From the NCBI RefSeq assembly GCF_009932475.1, contig NZ_BJOV01000005.1, positions 2,046,001 to 2,110,000 on the forward strand: a DNA stretch of 64,000 nucleotides, given 5' to 3'. This stretch comes from Gordonia spumicola. Lineage in GTDB: Bacteria > Actinomycetota > Actinomycetes > Mycobacteriales > Mycobacteriaceae. Positions 26,109 through 34,819 of this stretch are shown here, piece after piece. Below the pieces are notes generated by a model. That model worked only from the letters and a program-made list of their open reading frames with translations, was not told where the DNA came from and made no database searches. Position numbers and translations under genes: made by a program. The first letter of the stretch is position 1, and the number at the start of each line of letters is the position of its first letter.

Positions 26109-28016
26109 TTATGCGTTCGCGTCGCGCGCCTTGGCCCGCGAACGCTCGCGGGCGCGGGTCGACGCATCGAGATTGACCTTACGCACACGGCACACCTCGG
26201 GCGTCACCTCGACGCACTCGTCGGCGGCGCAGAACTCCATCGCCGCCTCGAGGTCGAGTTCCATCGGCTTCGCCAGGGTCTCCATGACGTCGGCCGACGA
26301 CTGACGCATGTTGGTCAGCTTCTTCTCGCGGGTGACGTTGATGTCGAGGTCCTCCTGGCGGGGGTTGATCCCCACCACGTGACCCTCGTAGGAGTCGTCG
26401 CCGGGGTTCACGAAGAACGTGCCGCGGTCGGCGAGCTGGATCATCGCGAACGGCGTGACGCTGCCCGCGCGGTCGGACACCAGCGAACCGGTGTGACGGG
26501 CACGGATCTCGCCCGCCCACGGGCCGTACTCGGCGAAGACCGCGTTGGCGATGCCGGTGCCGCGGGTCTCGGTCATGAAGTCGGTGCGGAAGCCGATGAG
26601 GCCGCGCGAGGGCACCTCGAACTCCATGCGGACCCAGCCGGATCCGTGGTTGTTCATCTGGTCCATGCGGCCCTTGCGCGCGGCGAGCAGCTGCGTGACG
26701 GCGCCGAGGTACTCCTCGGGGACGTCGACGGTCAGGTGCTCGAACGGCTCGTACGTCTTGCCGTCGACCTTGCGCGTGACCACCTGCGGCTTGCCGACGG
26801 TCAGCTCGAAGCCCTCGCGGCGCATCTGCTCGACGAGGATCGCCAGCGCCAACTCGCCACGTCCCTGGACCTCCCAGGCGTCGGGACGACCGATGTCCTC
26901 GACCTTGAGCGAGACGTTGCCGATCAGTTCGCTGTCGAGGCGGTCCTTGACCATGCGGGCGGTCAGCTTGTGACCCTTGACGCGGCCGGCGAGCGGCGAC
27001 GTGTTGGTGCCGATGATCACCGAGATGGCGGGCTGGTCGACGGTGATGCGCGGCAACGCGACCGGATTGTCGGGGTCGGCGAGGGTGTCGCCGATCATGA
27101 TCTCCGACATGCCCGCGACGGCGACGATGTCACCGGCGACGGCGACCTCGGCGGGTGCGCGGTCGACGCCGAGGGTCACCAGGAGTTCGGTGATCTTGGC
27201 CTTCTCGATCACCTGCTCGCCGTCGACCTCGCGGCACCACGACACCTGCTGACCCTTGCGGAGGGTGCCGTTGTGGATGCGCACCAGGCCGAGACGACCC
27301 AGGAACGGCGACGCGTCGAGGTTGGTGACGTGCGCCTGCAGCGGGGCCTCGATGTCGCCCTTGGGTGCGGGGATGTGGTTGATGAGGACGTCGAACAGCG
27401 GGTCGAGGTTCTCACCGTCGGGCACGGAGCCGTCGGCGGGCTGCTCGGTGCTGGCGATGCCCGCACGTCCCGACGCGAAGAGCACGGGGAGTTCGAGGGC
27501 GAGCTCGGCGGCTTCGGCGGCCTCGTCGTCCAGGTCGGACGCCAGGTCGAGGAGCAGGTCCTGCGACTCGGTGACGATGTCGCCGATGCGGGCGTCGGGG
27601 CGGTCGGTCTTGTTGACCACGAGGATCACCGGCAGCGACGCGGCGAGCGCCTTGCGGAGCACGAAGCGCGTCTGCGGCAGCGGGCCCTCGGACGAGTCGA
27701 CGAGCAGGACGACGCCGTCGACCATCGACAGCGCGCGCTCCACCTCGCCGCCGAAGTCGGCGTGGCCGGGGGTGTCGATGACGTTGATGACGTACTCGGT
27801 GCCGTCGGGCTGACGGCGGTGCACGGCGGTGTTCTTGGCGAGAATGGTGATGCCCTTCTCGCGTTCGAGGTCGCCGGAGTCCATGACGCGGTCGACGAGT
27901 TCGGCGCGCTCGCCGAACACACCGGACTGGCGCAGCATCGCGTCGACCAGGGTGGTCTTGCCGTGGTCGACGTGCGCCACGATCGCGACGTTGCGGAAGT
28001 TGGGGACTGCGCTCAC
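26109..28016 (-). CDS. typA: Ribosome-associated GTPase TypA/BipA
   Basis: 635 residues from GTG 28014-28016 (a GTG at 28046 would add ten residues lacking family similarity). EF-Tu-like G domain at the N-terminus: G1 AHVDHGKTT, G2 ERGI-type EREKGITILAKNT, G3 DTPGHADFGGEV, G4 NKTDRPDA. Then EF-G-like domains and the TypA C-terminal domain (EPFEHLTVDVPEEYLGAVTQLLAARKG; FMTETRGTGIANAVFAEYGPW). It binds ribosomes and supports assembly and stress growth. Start of the run typA-lpqW-mshB-membrane protein-fbiC; only 15 bases before lpqW. Confidence 0.95.
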   Translation of the reverse strand: MSAVPNFRNVAIVAHVDHGKTTLVDAMLRQSGVFGERAELVDRVMDSGDLEREKGITILAKNTAVHRRQPDGTEYVINVIDTPGHADFGGEVERALSMVDGVVLLVDSSEGPLPQTRFVLRKALAASLPVILVVNKTDRPDARIGDIVTESQDLLLDLASDLDDEAAEAAELALELPVLFASGRAGIASTEQPADGSVPDGENLDPLFDVLINHIPAPKGDIEAPLQAHVTNLDASPFLGRLGLVRIHNGTLRKGQQVSWCREVDGEQVIEKAKITELLVTLGVDRAPAEVAVAGDIVAVAGMSEIMIGDTLADPDNPVALPRITVDQPAISVIIGTNTSPLAGRVKGHKLTARMVKDRLDSELIGNVSLKVEDIGRPDAWEVQGRGELALAILVEQMRREGFELTVGKPQVVTRKVDGKTYEPFEHLTVDVPEEYLGAVTQLLAARKGRMDQMNNHGSGWVRMEFEVPSRGLIGFRTDFMTETRGTGIANAVFAEYGPWAGEIRARHTGSLVSDRAGSVTPFAMIQLADRGTFFVNPGDDSYEGHVVGINPRQEDLDINVTREKKLTNMRQSSADVMETLAKPMELDLEAAMEFCAADECVEVTPEVCRVRKVNLDASTRARERSRAKARDANA

Positions 28017-28154
28017 TAAGGTCTCTTTCAATCGCGGTGACTGCACGCGTCATCGGACGCAGATGCGCCGTGACGGACTTTGAACCCTGTAAGGGTAGCG
28101 GCAGGGTCGGGTGCCGCGCGATCTCCGGGCCTACGACTTTTGGTTAGGCTGCGC

Positions 28155-28160
28155 TAAAAT
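28155..28160 (+). promoter_or_regulatory. -10 element before the small Cys-rich gene
   Basis: TAAAAT, six bases before the ATG at 28167, a spacing consistent with leaderless transcription. No convincing -35 element was seen. Confidence 0.5.
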
Positions 28161-28166
28161 CGTGGC

Positions 28167-28343
28167 ATGGGTAAGAAGGATCCAGCCCGGATCGCCGACA
28201 TGAAGCCGAAGAAGAAGTGCTGTCGTAAATCGACGCGCTGTCTGCGCTGCCCGGTGGTGATCCACCGGATGGGCAAGCTCAACTGCCACAAGATGTCGAA
28301 GAAGGAAGCGTCGAAGGCTCTCAAGAAGGCCCGCGCCGCCTGA
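28167..28343 (+). CDS. Small basic Cys-rich protein (58 residues)
   Basis: 58 residues starting MGKKDPARIADMKPKKKCCR. Six Cys lie in CC, C-x2-C (RCLRCP) and a later C-H pair; about a third of residues are Lys/Arg. Cys/His spacing suggests a small zinc-binding nucleic-acid or ribosome-associated protein. Comparable small proteins occur in other Actinobacteria, from memory, with no known function. It reads opposite to typA from a -10 element at 28155-28160. It is convergent with the MutT-like gene, whose stop is 16 bases away. The long reverse-strand frame over it is a shadow. Confidence 0.75.
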   Translation: MGKKDPARIADMKPKKKCCRKSTRCLRCPVVIHRMGKLNCHKMSKKEASKALKKARAA

Positions 28344-28359
28344 CCGGGGCCGTGACCCG

Positions 28360-28758
28360 TCACCGCAGGTCAGCGAGCAGCTCGGGGACCCAGCCCCGAT
28401 CGCCCGGCACCAGCGCCCCGCGCCGATCGAGCTCGACGAGTTCGTCTGCGGCCACCCACCTGATCGCCCGATGCTCCACCGCGCGCGGCATCCCGGACAC
28501 GATCCGCGCCCGCACCGCGACCAGTTCGAGGCCCGGCTTCGGACGCACGACGACGTCGAGCCGATCGCCCGCCGACACCTCGACGTCTAATTCCTCACAC
28601 AGCTCCCGCACGAGCGCATCGGCGAGCGTTTCGCCCGTCTCGACCTTTCCGCCCGGCAGCTCCCACAGGCCTGCCAGCTCCGGCGGATAGGCCCGCTGCG
28701 CGAGCAGCAGCCGCCCCGATTCGATCACCGCGCCCGCGACGACGAGCACCCCGCTCAC
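28360..28758 (-). CDS. MutT-like NUDIX hydrolase
   Basis: 132 residues from GTG 28756-28758, overlapping the ABC ATPase stop (GTGA). The NUDIX box is intact: GGKVETGETLADALVRELCEELDV (G-x5-E-x7-REL-x-EEL). GLWELPGGKVE and RWVAADELVEL are typical of MutT/8-oxo-dGTPase or CTP pyrophosphohydrolase types, which sanitise damaged nucleotides. It is the last gene of the thiamine-type ABC operon, so a role with thiamine-related pyrophosphates is possible; substrate is not fixed by sequence. Confidence 0.87.
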   Translation of the reverse strand: MSGVLVVAGAVIESGRLLLAQRAYPPELAGLWELPGGKVETGETLADALVRELCEELDVEVSAGDRLDVVVRPKPGLELVAVRARIVSGMPRAVEHRAIRWVAADELVELDRRGALVPGDRGWVPELLADLR

Positions 28759-29777
28759 CGGCCGACCGCGCCGATCCGCTCCGGCATGGGCGTCACCGAC
28801 ACCCGGTCGCCCACCCGAACCTCGCCGTTCGCGGTCGCCTGCACCTCCAGCCCGCCGGGGAGGCGGATCCACGCATGCCACGACCCGACGAGCGGACGCA
28901 CCCGCGTCACCTCCGCCTTCGACGTCTGGTCGCGCTCGACGAGCACCGAGTCCGGGCGCAGGGACACCGCGCGGGCGCCGCCGGTGAGCCCGACCAGCTC
29001 TCCGTCGAGGGCGACGTCCCCGACCGGCGTCCGCAGCACTCCGCCCGCGACGACGCCGTCGACGATGTCCGTCGCGCCGAGGAACCTGGCGACCCACGCA
29101 TCGGCGGGGCGACGCCAGAGCCGTTGCGGCGACGCCGTGTCGACGATCACACCGTCGTTCATGACCGAGACGACGTCGGCCATCAGCGCCGCTTCGCCGT
29201 GATCGTGGGTGACGACGACAGTCGGCGTCCCGGAGGCGCGGACGATCTCGGAGATGGCGACGGCCAGGTCCTCACGCAGGAGTCGGTCGAGGGCGGCGAG
29301 CGGCTCGTCGAGGAGCAGCAGCCGTGGACGCGGGGCGAGCGCGCGGGCGAGCGCCACGCGCTGCGCCTGGCCGCCCGACAACTCGGTGACGCGCCTCCCC
29401 GCGACGCCGGGGAGTTGGACCAGGTCGAGGAGTTCGTCGACGCGTGCCGACGCCTGCGCTCGTCCCACGCCCCGACGGGCCAGTCCGTAGGCGATGTTCT
29501 GGCCCACGGTCCGCCCCGGAAACAGCTGACCGTCCTGGAAGACGATGCCGAAGTCGCGGCGATGCACCGGCACGCGGGAGACGTCGGAACCGTCGAACGC
29601 GATCGAGCCCCCGGCGATCGGCTCGAGGCCCGCGATGGCGCGCAGCAGGGTCGACTTGCCGCACCCGGACGGTCCGAGCAGGGCGGTGACCGGCGCGTTG
29701 CCGCCGACCGCCCAGTCGACGCCGTGCACCACCTCGTGTGCGCCGTACCGGATCGTCACGTCATGCAGGGTCAGCAC
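28755..29777 (-). CDS. ABC transporter ATP-binding protein of a thiamine-type importer
   Basis: 340 residues from GTG 29775-29777, with AAAGGA upstream. Walker A GPSGCGKST, Q-loop FQDGQLF, signature LSGGQAQR, Walker B LLLLDEP, switch His VVTHDHGEA. The last 100 residues form a TOBE-like regulatory domain (AVSLRPDSVLVER; WHAWIRLPGGLEVQA). Overlaps the permease gene by 7 bases. With the ThiB-like binding protein and fused permease it forms a complete importer; the long C-terminal domain is more like FbpC/PotA than E. coli ThiQ. Cytosolic face of the membrane. Confidence 0.88.
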   Translation of the reverse strand: MLTLHDVTIRYGAHEVVHGVDWAVGGNAPVTALLGPSGCGKSTLLRAIAGLEPIAGGSIAFDGSDVSRVPVHRRDFGIVFQDGQLFPGRTVGQNIAYGLARRGVGRAQASARVDELLDLVQLPGVAGRRVTELSGGQAQRVALARALAPRPRLLLLDEPLAALDRLLREDLAVAISEIVRASGTPTVVVTHDHGEAALMADVVSVMNDGVIVDTASPQRLWRRPADAWVARFLGATDIVDGVVAGGVLRTPVGDVALDGELVGLTGGARAVSLRPDSVLVERDQTSKAEVTRVRPLVGSWHAWIRLPGGLEVQATANGEVRVGDRVSVTPMPERIGAVGR

Positions 29778-31426
29778 GCTGTGTCCTTTCTTCTCGGTCG
29801 CGGGCTGGACACGGCCTCGACGAGGGCGACCACGGCCGCGCTGACCGCGACGAGCACCACCGACGCGGCCATAGCCGCGGCGAGGTTGTCGGCGCCCGGT
29901 CGTCCCATCAGGGACCCGATGAGCACGGGCAGGGTCGTCGTGTCGGCGCGGGCGAGGAACGTGGTCGCGCCGAACTCGCCGATCGCCATGACGAACGCGA
30001 AGCCCGCGGCCGCGGCCAGCGAGCGCGCCGTCAACCGGAGGTCGACGGTCCAGAACACGCGCAGTGGGCCCGCGCCGAGCACCGCCGCGGCGTCGCGCAG
30101 GCCCGCGGGCACCTGTTCGAGGGCCGGGACCATCACGCCGACGATTACGGGGATCGCGATGAGCGCCTGCACACACGGGACCACCATCGGCGACGCCGAC
30201 ACCTCGTACGGCATCGTCGACAGGGCGAGGACGTATCCGAATCCGAGGGTGACGGCGCTGACGCCGAGCGGCAGCACCGACAGTCCGGCCCCGATCTTGC
30301 TGACGATCCCACCGCCGCGGGTCAACGCGGTCGCGGTCAGCAGTCCGACGGCCACCGCGATCACCGCGGCGAACAGTCCGCTGCCGACCGAGTAGCCGAG
30401 CGACGAGTACGCCGACGGCCCGTACGTGGTGTCGGCGAGGGCCCGGTACCCGGCGAGTCCCCACCGTCCGCCGGGCCGCAGCGATGCGATCACCAGCGTC
30501 GCCACCGGCAGCACCAGCCACCCGCCGATCCACGCGAGGACCGCGGCCACCGGCAGCCACCGGAGCCCGCGCGGCGGTCGGAGATCGGCGGCCGACCCCG
30601 CGGGTGGGACGCGGGTGGAACCGACGAGCCGCGCCAGCCCGAGGGCGGCGAGCACCAGCACGATCTGCATCATCGACAGGGCGACCGCGTCCGGCAGCTT
30701 CCCGTAGCCGATGCCCTGCAGGTAGATCTCCGTCTCCAGGGTGGACGCCTCACCGCCGCCGAGGATCACGATCACGCCGAAACTGGTCGAGCAGAACAGC
30801 AGGACCAGCGCGAACGCCGACACGATGGCGGGAACGAGTCGCGGGAGGACGACGTCGACGAACGCCCGGGGGGCCGACGCTCCGAGGACGCGCGCGGCCG
30901 CGACCTCCCGAGGGTCCACGCGCTGCCACGCGGCCGAGACGACGCGCACCACCACCGCGACGTTGAGGAACGTGTGGGCGGCGATGATTGCGGCCCACCC
31001 GTCGCCGATGTGCGCGAAAGCGAGCGGACCGTCGAACAGTGTGCGGAACGCGACGCCGACCACGACGGTCGGCAGGACGAACGGGACGGTGACGATCGCG
31101 CGGAGCAGGCCGGCCCCGGGGAGGCGGACCGTCGCGAGGAGCCACACGATCGGGGCCGCGACGATCACCGCGGCCAGCGCCGATCCCGCGGCCTGGGCCC
31201 CGGTGACGGCGAGCAGTCGCCACGCGTGCGTCCGATCCCACAATTCGGTCAGGGTGGCGCCGTCGCTGTCGTCGAACGCCCGCGCGACGAGGACGCCGAG
31301 CGGCCACACGAAGACGACCGTCGCGAACGCGAGCGGGACCAGCGAGATCATCGGGACGACGATCTCGCGGGTGCGGGAACCGGGAAGCGTCAGTGCTTCA
31401 CCGTGTCGCGCCACTGGTTGAGCCAC
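29771..31426 (-). CDS. ABC importer permease, fused two-domain (ThiP/FbpB type)
   Basis: 551 residues with about 12 hydrophobic segments and two permease signatures (RVLGASAPRAFVDVVLPRL in the first half; AVLGAGPLRVFWTVDLRL in the second), so two BPD_transp_1 domains are fused, as in ThiP. The start is uncertain: 31426 overlaps the binding-protein gene by 37 bases, GTG at 31414 and ATG further in are alternatives. The first helix begins ISLVPLAFATVVFVWPLGVL. It should form the membrane channel with the ATPase downstream. Sequence context favours thiamine or a related cation as cargo. Confidence 0.85.
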   Translation of the reverse strand: MAQPVARHGEALTLPGSRTREIVVPMISLVPLAFATVVFVWPLGVLVARAFDDSDGATLTELWDRTHAWRLLAVTGAQAAGSALAAVIVAAPIVWLLATVRLPGAGLLRAIVTVPFVLPTVVVGVAFRTLFDGPLAFAHIGDGWAAIIAAHTFLNVAVVVRVVSAAWQRVDPREVAAARVLGASAPRAFVDVVLPRLVPAIVSAFALVLLFCSTSFGVIVILGGGEASTLETEIYLQGIGYGKLPDAVALSMMQIVLVLAALGLARLVGSTRVPPAGSAADLRPPRGLRWLPVAAVLAWIGGWLVLPVATLVIASLRPGGRWGLAGYRALADTTYGPSAYSSLGYSVGSGLFAAVIAVAVGLLTATALTRGGGIVSKIGAGLSVLPLGVSAVTLGFGYVLALSTMPYEVSASPMVVPCVQALIAIPVIVGVMVPALEQVPAGLRDAAAVLGAGPLRVFWTVDLRLTARSLAAAAGFAFVMAIGEFGATTFLARADTTTLPVLIGSLMGRPGADNLAAAMAASVVLVAVSAAVVALVEAVSSPRPRRKDTAC

Positions 31427-32421
31427 TCCTCACGGTGGGAGTTGATGTAGTCGGGGTCCATCCGGACCGTCCACTCGGGTGCGGGCGCGCGCTGGCGCCA
31501 GTCGGCCGGCATGACGGTGCCCTTCTGAACCGGGTAGACGTACATCGCGGTCGGCAGCGCCGCCTGGACCTCGGGGCTCAGCATGAAGTCGACGAGCTTG
31601 CGGGCGCCCTCGGAGTTGCGGGCGCCCTTGAGGACGCCGATGTACTCGATCTGCGCGAAGCAGCTGTCGAGGATGGCACTGGTGCCCGGCGTCGCGGCCG
31701 GGCTGGAGGCGTAGGAGACGACGATCGGTCGCCGACCGTGGCCTTCACCCGCGCTGAAGATCTGGTTGTACGCCTGCTCCCAACCGGACACCACCTGGAC
31801 GCCGTTGCCCTCGAGATCGCGCCAGTAGTCGAAGGCCTTGCCCTTGAACCTGCCGATCGTGGACAGCAGGAAGGCCATGCCCGGCGACGACGTCGCCGGA
31901 TCCATCACCACGGTGAGGTCGCGGTACTCGGGCTTGGTCAGGTCGTCGATGCTCGTCGGAGCCGTCACACCCTTGTCGTCGAACCAGGCGTCGTCGATGT
32001 TGAGGCACACGTCGCCGCGGTCGACCGCGGTGAGCTGGTCCGCGTGCCCCGGCACCTCGTAGTCGGCCGCCCCCTTGGCGGCCAGCGGCGACGTGTACGG
32101 CTCGAGGGCTCCCGCCTCGATCGGTCGGGCGGCGAATGTGTTGTCGATGCCGAACACGGCGTCGGCCTTCGGGGAGCCGGGAGTCAGGGAGACGACCGAC
32201 GAGAGCTGGCCCGCGTCGCCCGACCTCTGGATGTTGAGTGTGAACCCGGTCTGGTCCTGGAACTTGTCGACGAGGTTCTGCGGCAGCGCGAACGAGTCGT
32301 GCGTGATCAGGTTGACCTCGGACGTCGGGTCGGACGACGCGCACGACGCGGTGCCCGCGACGACGATGGCGGCGAGTCCGAGCGCGAGGGCTCGACGCAT
32401 GGGCTTGGCACGGTTGTTCAC
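31390..32421 (-). CDS. thiB: Thiamine-type ABC substrate-binding lipoprotein (ThiB-like)
   Basis: 343 residues from GTG 32419-32421 with AGGAGACCGCC directly upstream; the ATG 48 bases further up has no such site. Lipobox GTASC gives an acylated, surface-anchored protein. Matches to the ThiB/SfuA group are THDSFALPQNLVDKF, SGDAGQLSS, AVFGIDNTFAARPIEAGALEPY and WEQAYNQIFSAGEG. Heads the operon binding protein-permease-ATPase-NUDIX. Thiamine is the best guess; iron or phosphonate-type ligands are alternatives. No TPP riboswitch was found upstream, which weakens the thiamine assignment a little. Confidence 0.8.
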   Translation of the reverse strand: MNNRAKPMRRALALGLAAIVVAGTASCASSDPTSEVNLITHDSFALPQNLVDKFQDQTGFTLNIQRSGDAGQLSSVVSLTPGSPKADAVFGIDNTFAARPIEAGALEPYTSPLAAKGAADYEVPGHADQLTAVDRGDVCLNIDDAWFDDKGVTAPTSIDDLTKPEYRDLTVVMDPATSSPGMAFLLSTIGRFKGKAFDYWRDLEGNGVQVVSGWEQAYNQIFSAGEGHGRRPIVVSYASSPAATPGTSAILDSCFAQIEYIGVLKGARNSEGARKLVDFMLSPEVQAALPTAMYVYPVQKGTVMPADWRQRAPAPEWTVRMDPDYINSHREEWLNQWRDTVKH

Positions 32422-32682
32422 GGCGGTCTCCTGCGATGGACGCGGTCGGGCGGGAATCGCCTCGGACATTCCCTGTGAGATCTAACCAGGGCCGCGACCG
32501 CGCCGTGCGACACCGGTGCCGATAGATGCGTGCCACCGCCGTCACACCTCACCTGGACTAACCCGCCAACCACCGCCACTTGCATCACATCAGTAACAAT
32601 TGTCACACCGTCATCAGAAGTTTCAGGGGGAACGGGTTAGACTCTCGTCACTGCCCGAGCCGTCTATCGATAGGACCCCGTC

Positions 32683-33543
32683 GTGCGATTTGCGCGCATC
32701 AGCCGCACCGCCACCGTCGTCGCAGCCGTCGCGATGACCGGCGCGCTCGTCTCCCCCACCCTGGCCCACGCCGCCCCCACGACCGATGCCCCGTCGGCCG
32801 AGCAGACGATCCCGCTGCCCGAGACCACCCCCGACGTCGACCCCGCGACCCTCAGCTCGCTCGGCGCGTTCGCACCGGCCCTGATCGGATCGATCGCCAC
32901 CCGCGACGACGACGGCAAGGTGAACGAGGGACTGCTCGCTCAGGCACAGTCGCTCGCCGACAACCCCTCGCTGCCCCCGCAGGCCGGACAGGTGTGGCGC
33001 TCACTGATCGACTTCCTCGGCGAGCCGGGCAAGGCCAAGGCCGTCGCCGCCGGAGCCGTCCCGGTCGCCGAGAACGACGTCGCCAAGAAGAAGAGCGACT
33101 CCCCGAACATCCCGACCGGCCCGCGCAAGCCGCGCATCCAGCAGTTCCTCTACCCGACCATCGGCCTCGGCTGCATGGCCGGCGGCGGCAACTCGGTCGG
33201 CATGGCACTGACGACCGCGGGCCCGCAGGCCGCCCCGGCCCCCGGCCCCAAGCGCGGGCAGGCGGGCTTCGTCTACACCAGCCTCGGCACCGGGCCGGCC
33301 AAGCGTGGCGCACGTGGACTCGTCGTCACCTGGCTGAACCTGGAGAACGGCCGCACCGGCCGCACGGTCCTGACCGCCAACCCGAAGATCAACGCGACGA
33401 AGGGCCCCGGCACCTTCACCGGCATCGCGAACACCGGACGCGGTCGCATCGTCGCGACGGTCTCGGGCACCGTCTCGACCGTCCAGAAGGGCCGGACGGT
33501 CACCTGCGGCATCGCGCCGACGATCGGCACCGCGATCATCTGA
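32683..33543 (+). CDS. Secreted protein of unknown function
   Basis: 286 residues from GTG 32683. Signal peptide MRFARISRTATVVAAVAMTG..., cleavage near AHA-AP. After a Pro/Thr-rich linker and a helical stretch, the C-terminal 120 residues look like a beta-rich domain: GFVYTSLGTGPA, VTWLNLENGRTGRT, GRIVATVSGTVS and a final Cys in TVTCGIAP paired with Cys in GLGCMAGGG. The same W-x-NL-x-GR-x-G block occurs in the secreted protein at 38149. Not recognised otherwise. A TAGACT element 39 bases before the start may be its -10. A strong hairpin follows the stop. Confidence 0.65.
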   Translation: MRFARISRTATVVAAVAMTGALVSPTLAHAAPTTDAPSAEQTIPLPETTPDVDPATLSSLGAFAPALIGSIATRDDDGKVNEGLLAQAQSLADNPSLPPQAGQVWRSLIDFLGEPGKAKAVAAGAVPVAENDVAKKKSDSPNIPTGPRKPRIQQFLYPTIGLGCMAGGGNSVGMALTTAGPQAAPAPGPKRGQAGFVYTSLGTGPAKRGARGLVVTWLNLENGRTGRTVLTANPKINATKGPGTFTGIANTGRGRIVATVSGTVSTVQKGRTVTCGIAPTIGTAII

Positions 33544-33556
33544 CACCAGCCACCTC

Positions 33557-33590
33557 GACACCCTCCGGCTCACCCGAGCCGGAGGGTGTC
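33557..33590 (+). terminator. Intrinsic terminator hairpin
   Basis: GACACCCTCCGGCTC (33557-33571) pairs perfectly with 33576-33590 around a 4-base loop, 14 bases after the stop of the secreted-protein gene. A 15-base GC-rich stem with little U-tract, as usual for these bacteria. Confidence 0.8.
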
Positions 33591-33801
33591 GTCGTCTCCG
33601 GGTCCATCGATCGATCACCGCACAGTCGGGCGCCGTTGCCGGGCATGAATGTCGCGCTGACGTCACAACTCGGCGTCGCCACTTGATATCCGAGCCCCTC
33701 ACACACCACCATTAACTTCAACACCATTTGTCACATCCGCCTCACGGGTCGCGTGGGCGGGTGACATGCGTGGTGACCAGTCAGTGTGTGGAGGAGGCGA
33801 C

Positions 33802-34776
33802 GTGAGCGCAGTCGTGAAGAGATCGATCCGAGTGGCCGTCGTCGGAGCCGCAGCCGCGATGGCCGTGTCCATGACCGGTGTCGCGGCCGCCGACCCGGCC
33901 GTCACGCCGACCACTCCCGCGACGCCGCAGGCCGCGCCCACCCTGTCCGGGATCCCGGGCGACGCCGAACTCGCCGATCTCCTGCGCACGTTGAAGTCGT
34001 CGGGCGGAGCCGAACAGGCCATCGCCGCGCTGTCGTCGATCATCGGCTCGTCCGGCCAGCTCGATCCGCACACCCTGCTGTCGACGTTCGGCGTCAACCC
34101 GGACGCGCTCGACTCCATCCTGCCGTCGAGCATCGTCCCTCCGACGACGGCCACGCCGACCACGCCCGCGCTCCCGGCCGCCCCCGCCGCCCCGAGCCAG
34201 GCCGCCGCGCAGGTCCGTCCGACCGACGCCGACGCGCTGTCGACCCTGCAGAAGATCACCGGCACCCAGATGCTGACCCCGGCGATCGCGCCGTTCTGCA
34301 CCACCCCGACCGACGACAACCCGCTCGGCCTCGTCACCGCGCCGACCGTCGCGATCCCCGGCCCGTGGCCCGTGAGCGACACCTCGGTGATCGGCGACCT
34401 CGTGAAGGGCATCGGCGGTGACCAGCTCCTGAAGCTCCTCGACCCCGCCGCCACCGCGCCCCTACAGGAGGTCGAGGACGGCCAGGTCGCATACGCCCTG
34501 GTCCCCCCGACGACACCGGGTTCGAGCAACCTCAACGTCGCCTGGTTCAACACGTCCACCATGCAGGGCGGGATGGAACCCCTCAAGCCGCTCGCCGACG
34601 ACACGACCGCGGGCCCGCTTCTCAAGGCGTTGACGGCCACCGGGGGCTTCCACGGCGTCCGGCTGGCACGCGCGTCCACCGGGGACGGGACCGTGCTGTC
34701 CGCCGTTTTCGGAACCACGACGACCGCGGGCCGCACGTGCTACTTCCTCCCCGCTCTCGGCGCCGTCAAGAGCTGA
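33802..34776 (+). CDS. Secreted protein of unknown function, Pro/Ala-rich
   Basis: 324 residues from GTG 33802 with GGAGGAGG six bases upstream; the upstream ATG at 33766 was not chosen for that reason. Signal peptide (VVKRSIRVAVVGAAAAMAVS, cleavage near AAA-DP). Two Pro/Thr/Ala-rich linkers (VTPTTPATPQAAPT; PPTTATPTTPALPAAPAAPS) flank a helical segment, followed by a compact C-terminal domain with two Cys (APFCTTP, GRTCYFLP) probably disulfide-bonded. No catalytic motif seen. The next gene, an exported hydrolase, starts 43 bases on, so the two may work in the cell envelope together. Confidence 0.62.
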   Translation: MSAVVKRSIRVAVVGAAAAMAVSMTGVAAADPAVTPTTPATPQAAPTLSGIPGDAELADLLRTLKSSGGAEQAIAALSSIIGSSGQLDPHTLLSTFGVNPDALDSILPSSIVPPTTATPTTPALPAAPAAPSQAAAQVRPTDADALSTLQKITGTQMLTPAIAPFCTTPTDDNPLGLVTAPTVAIPGPWPVSDTSVIGDLVKGIGGDQLLKLLDPAATAPLQEVEDGQVAYALVPPTTPGSSNLNVAWFNTSTMQGGMEPLKPLADDTTAGPLLKALTATGGFHGVRLARASTGDGTVLSAVFGTTTTAGRTCYFLPALGAVKS

Positions 34777-34819
34777 CCCTCCCACGTCCGATCACCGCTC
34801 GAATACTGAGGTACCACCC

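Noticed and set aside
32422-32650. TPP riboswitch before the thiamine-type transporter
   Set aside because: The conserved CTGAGA and the second TPP-box block were not found on the minus strand; the upstream region only has a possible -10-like TTAGAT.
33544-33801. A small gene in the gap between the two secreted-protein genes
   Set aside because: Only a terminator hairpin is visible; short frames lack ribosome sites and typical codon use.
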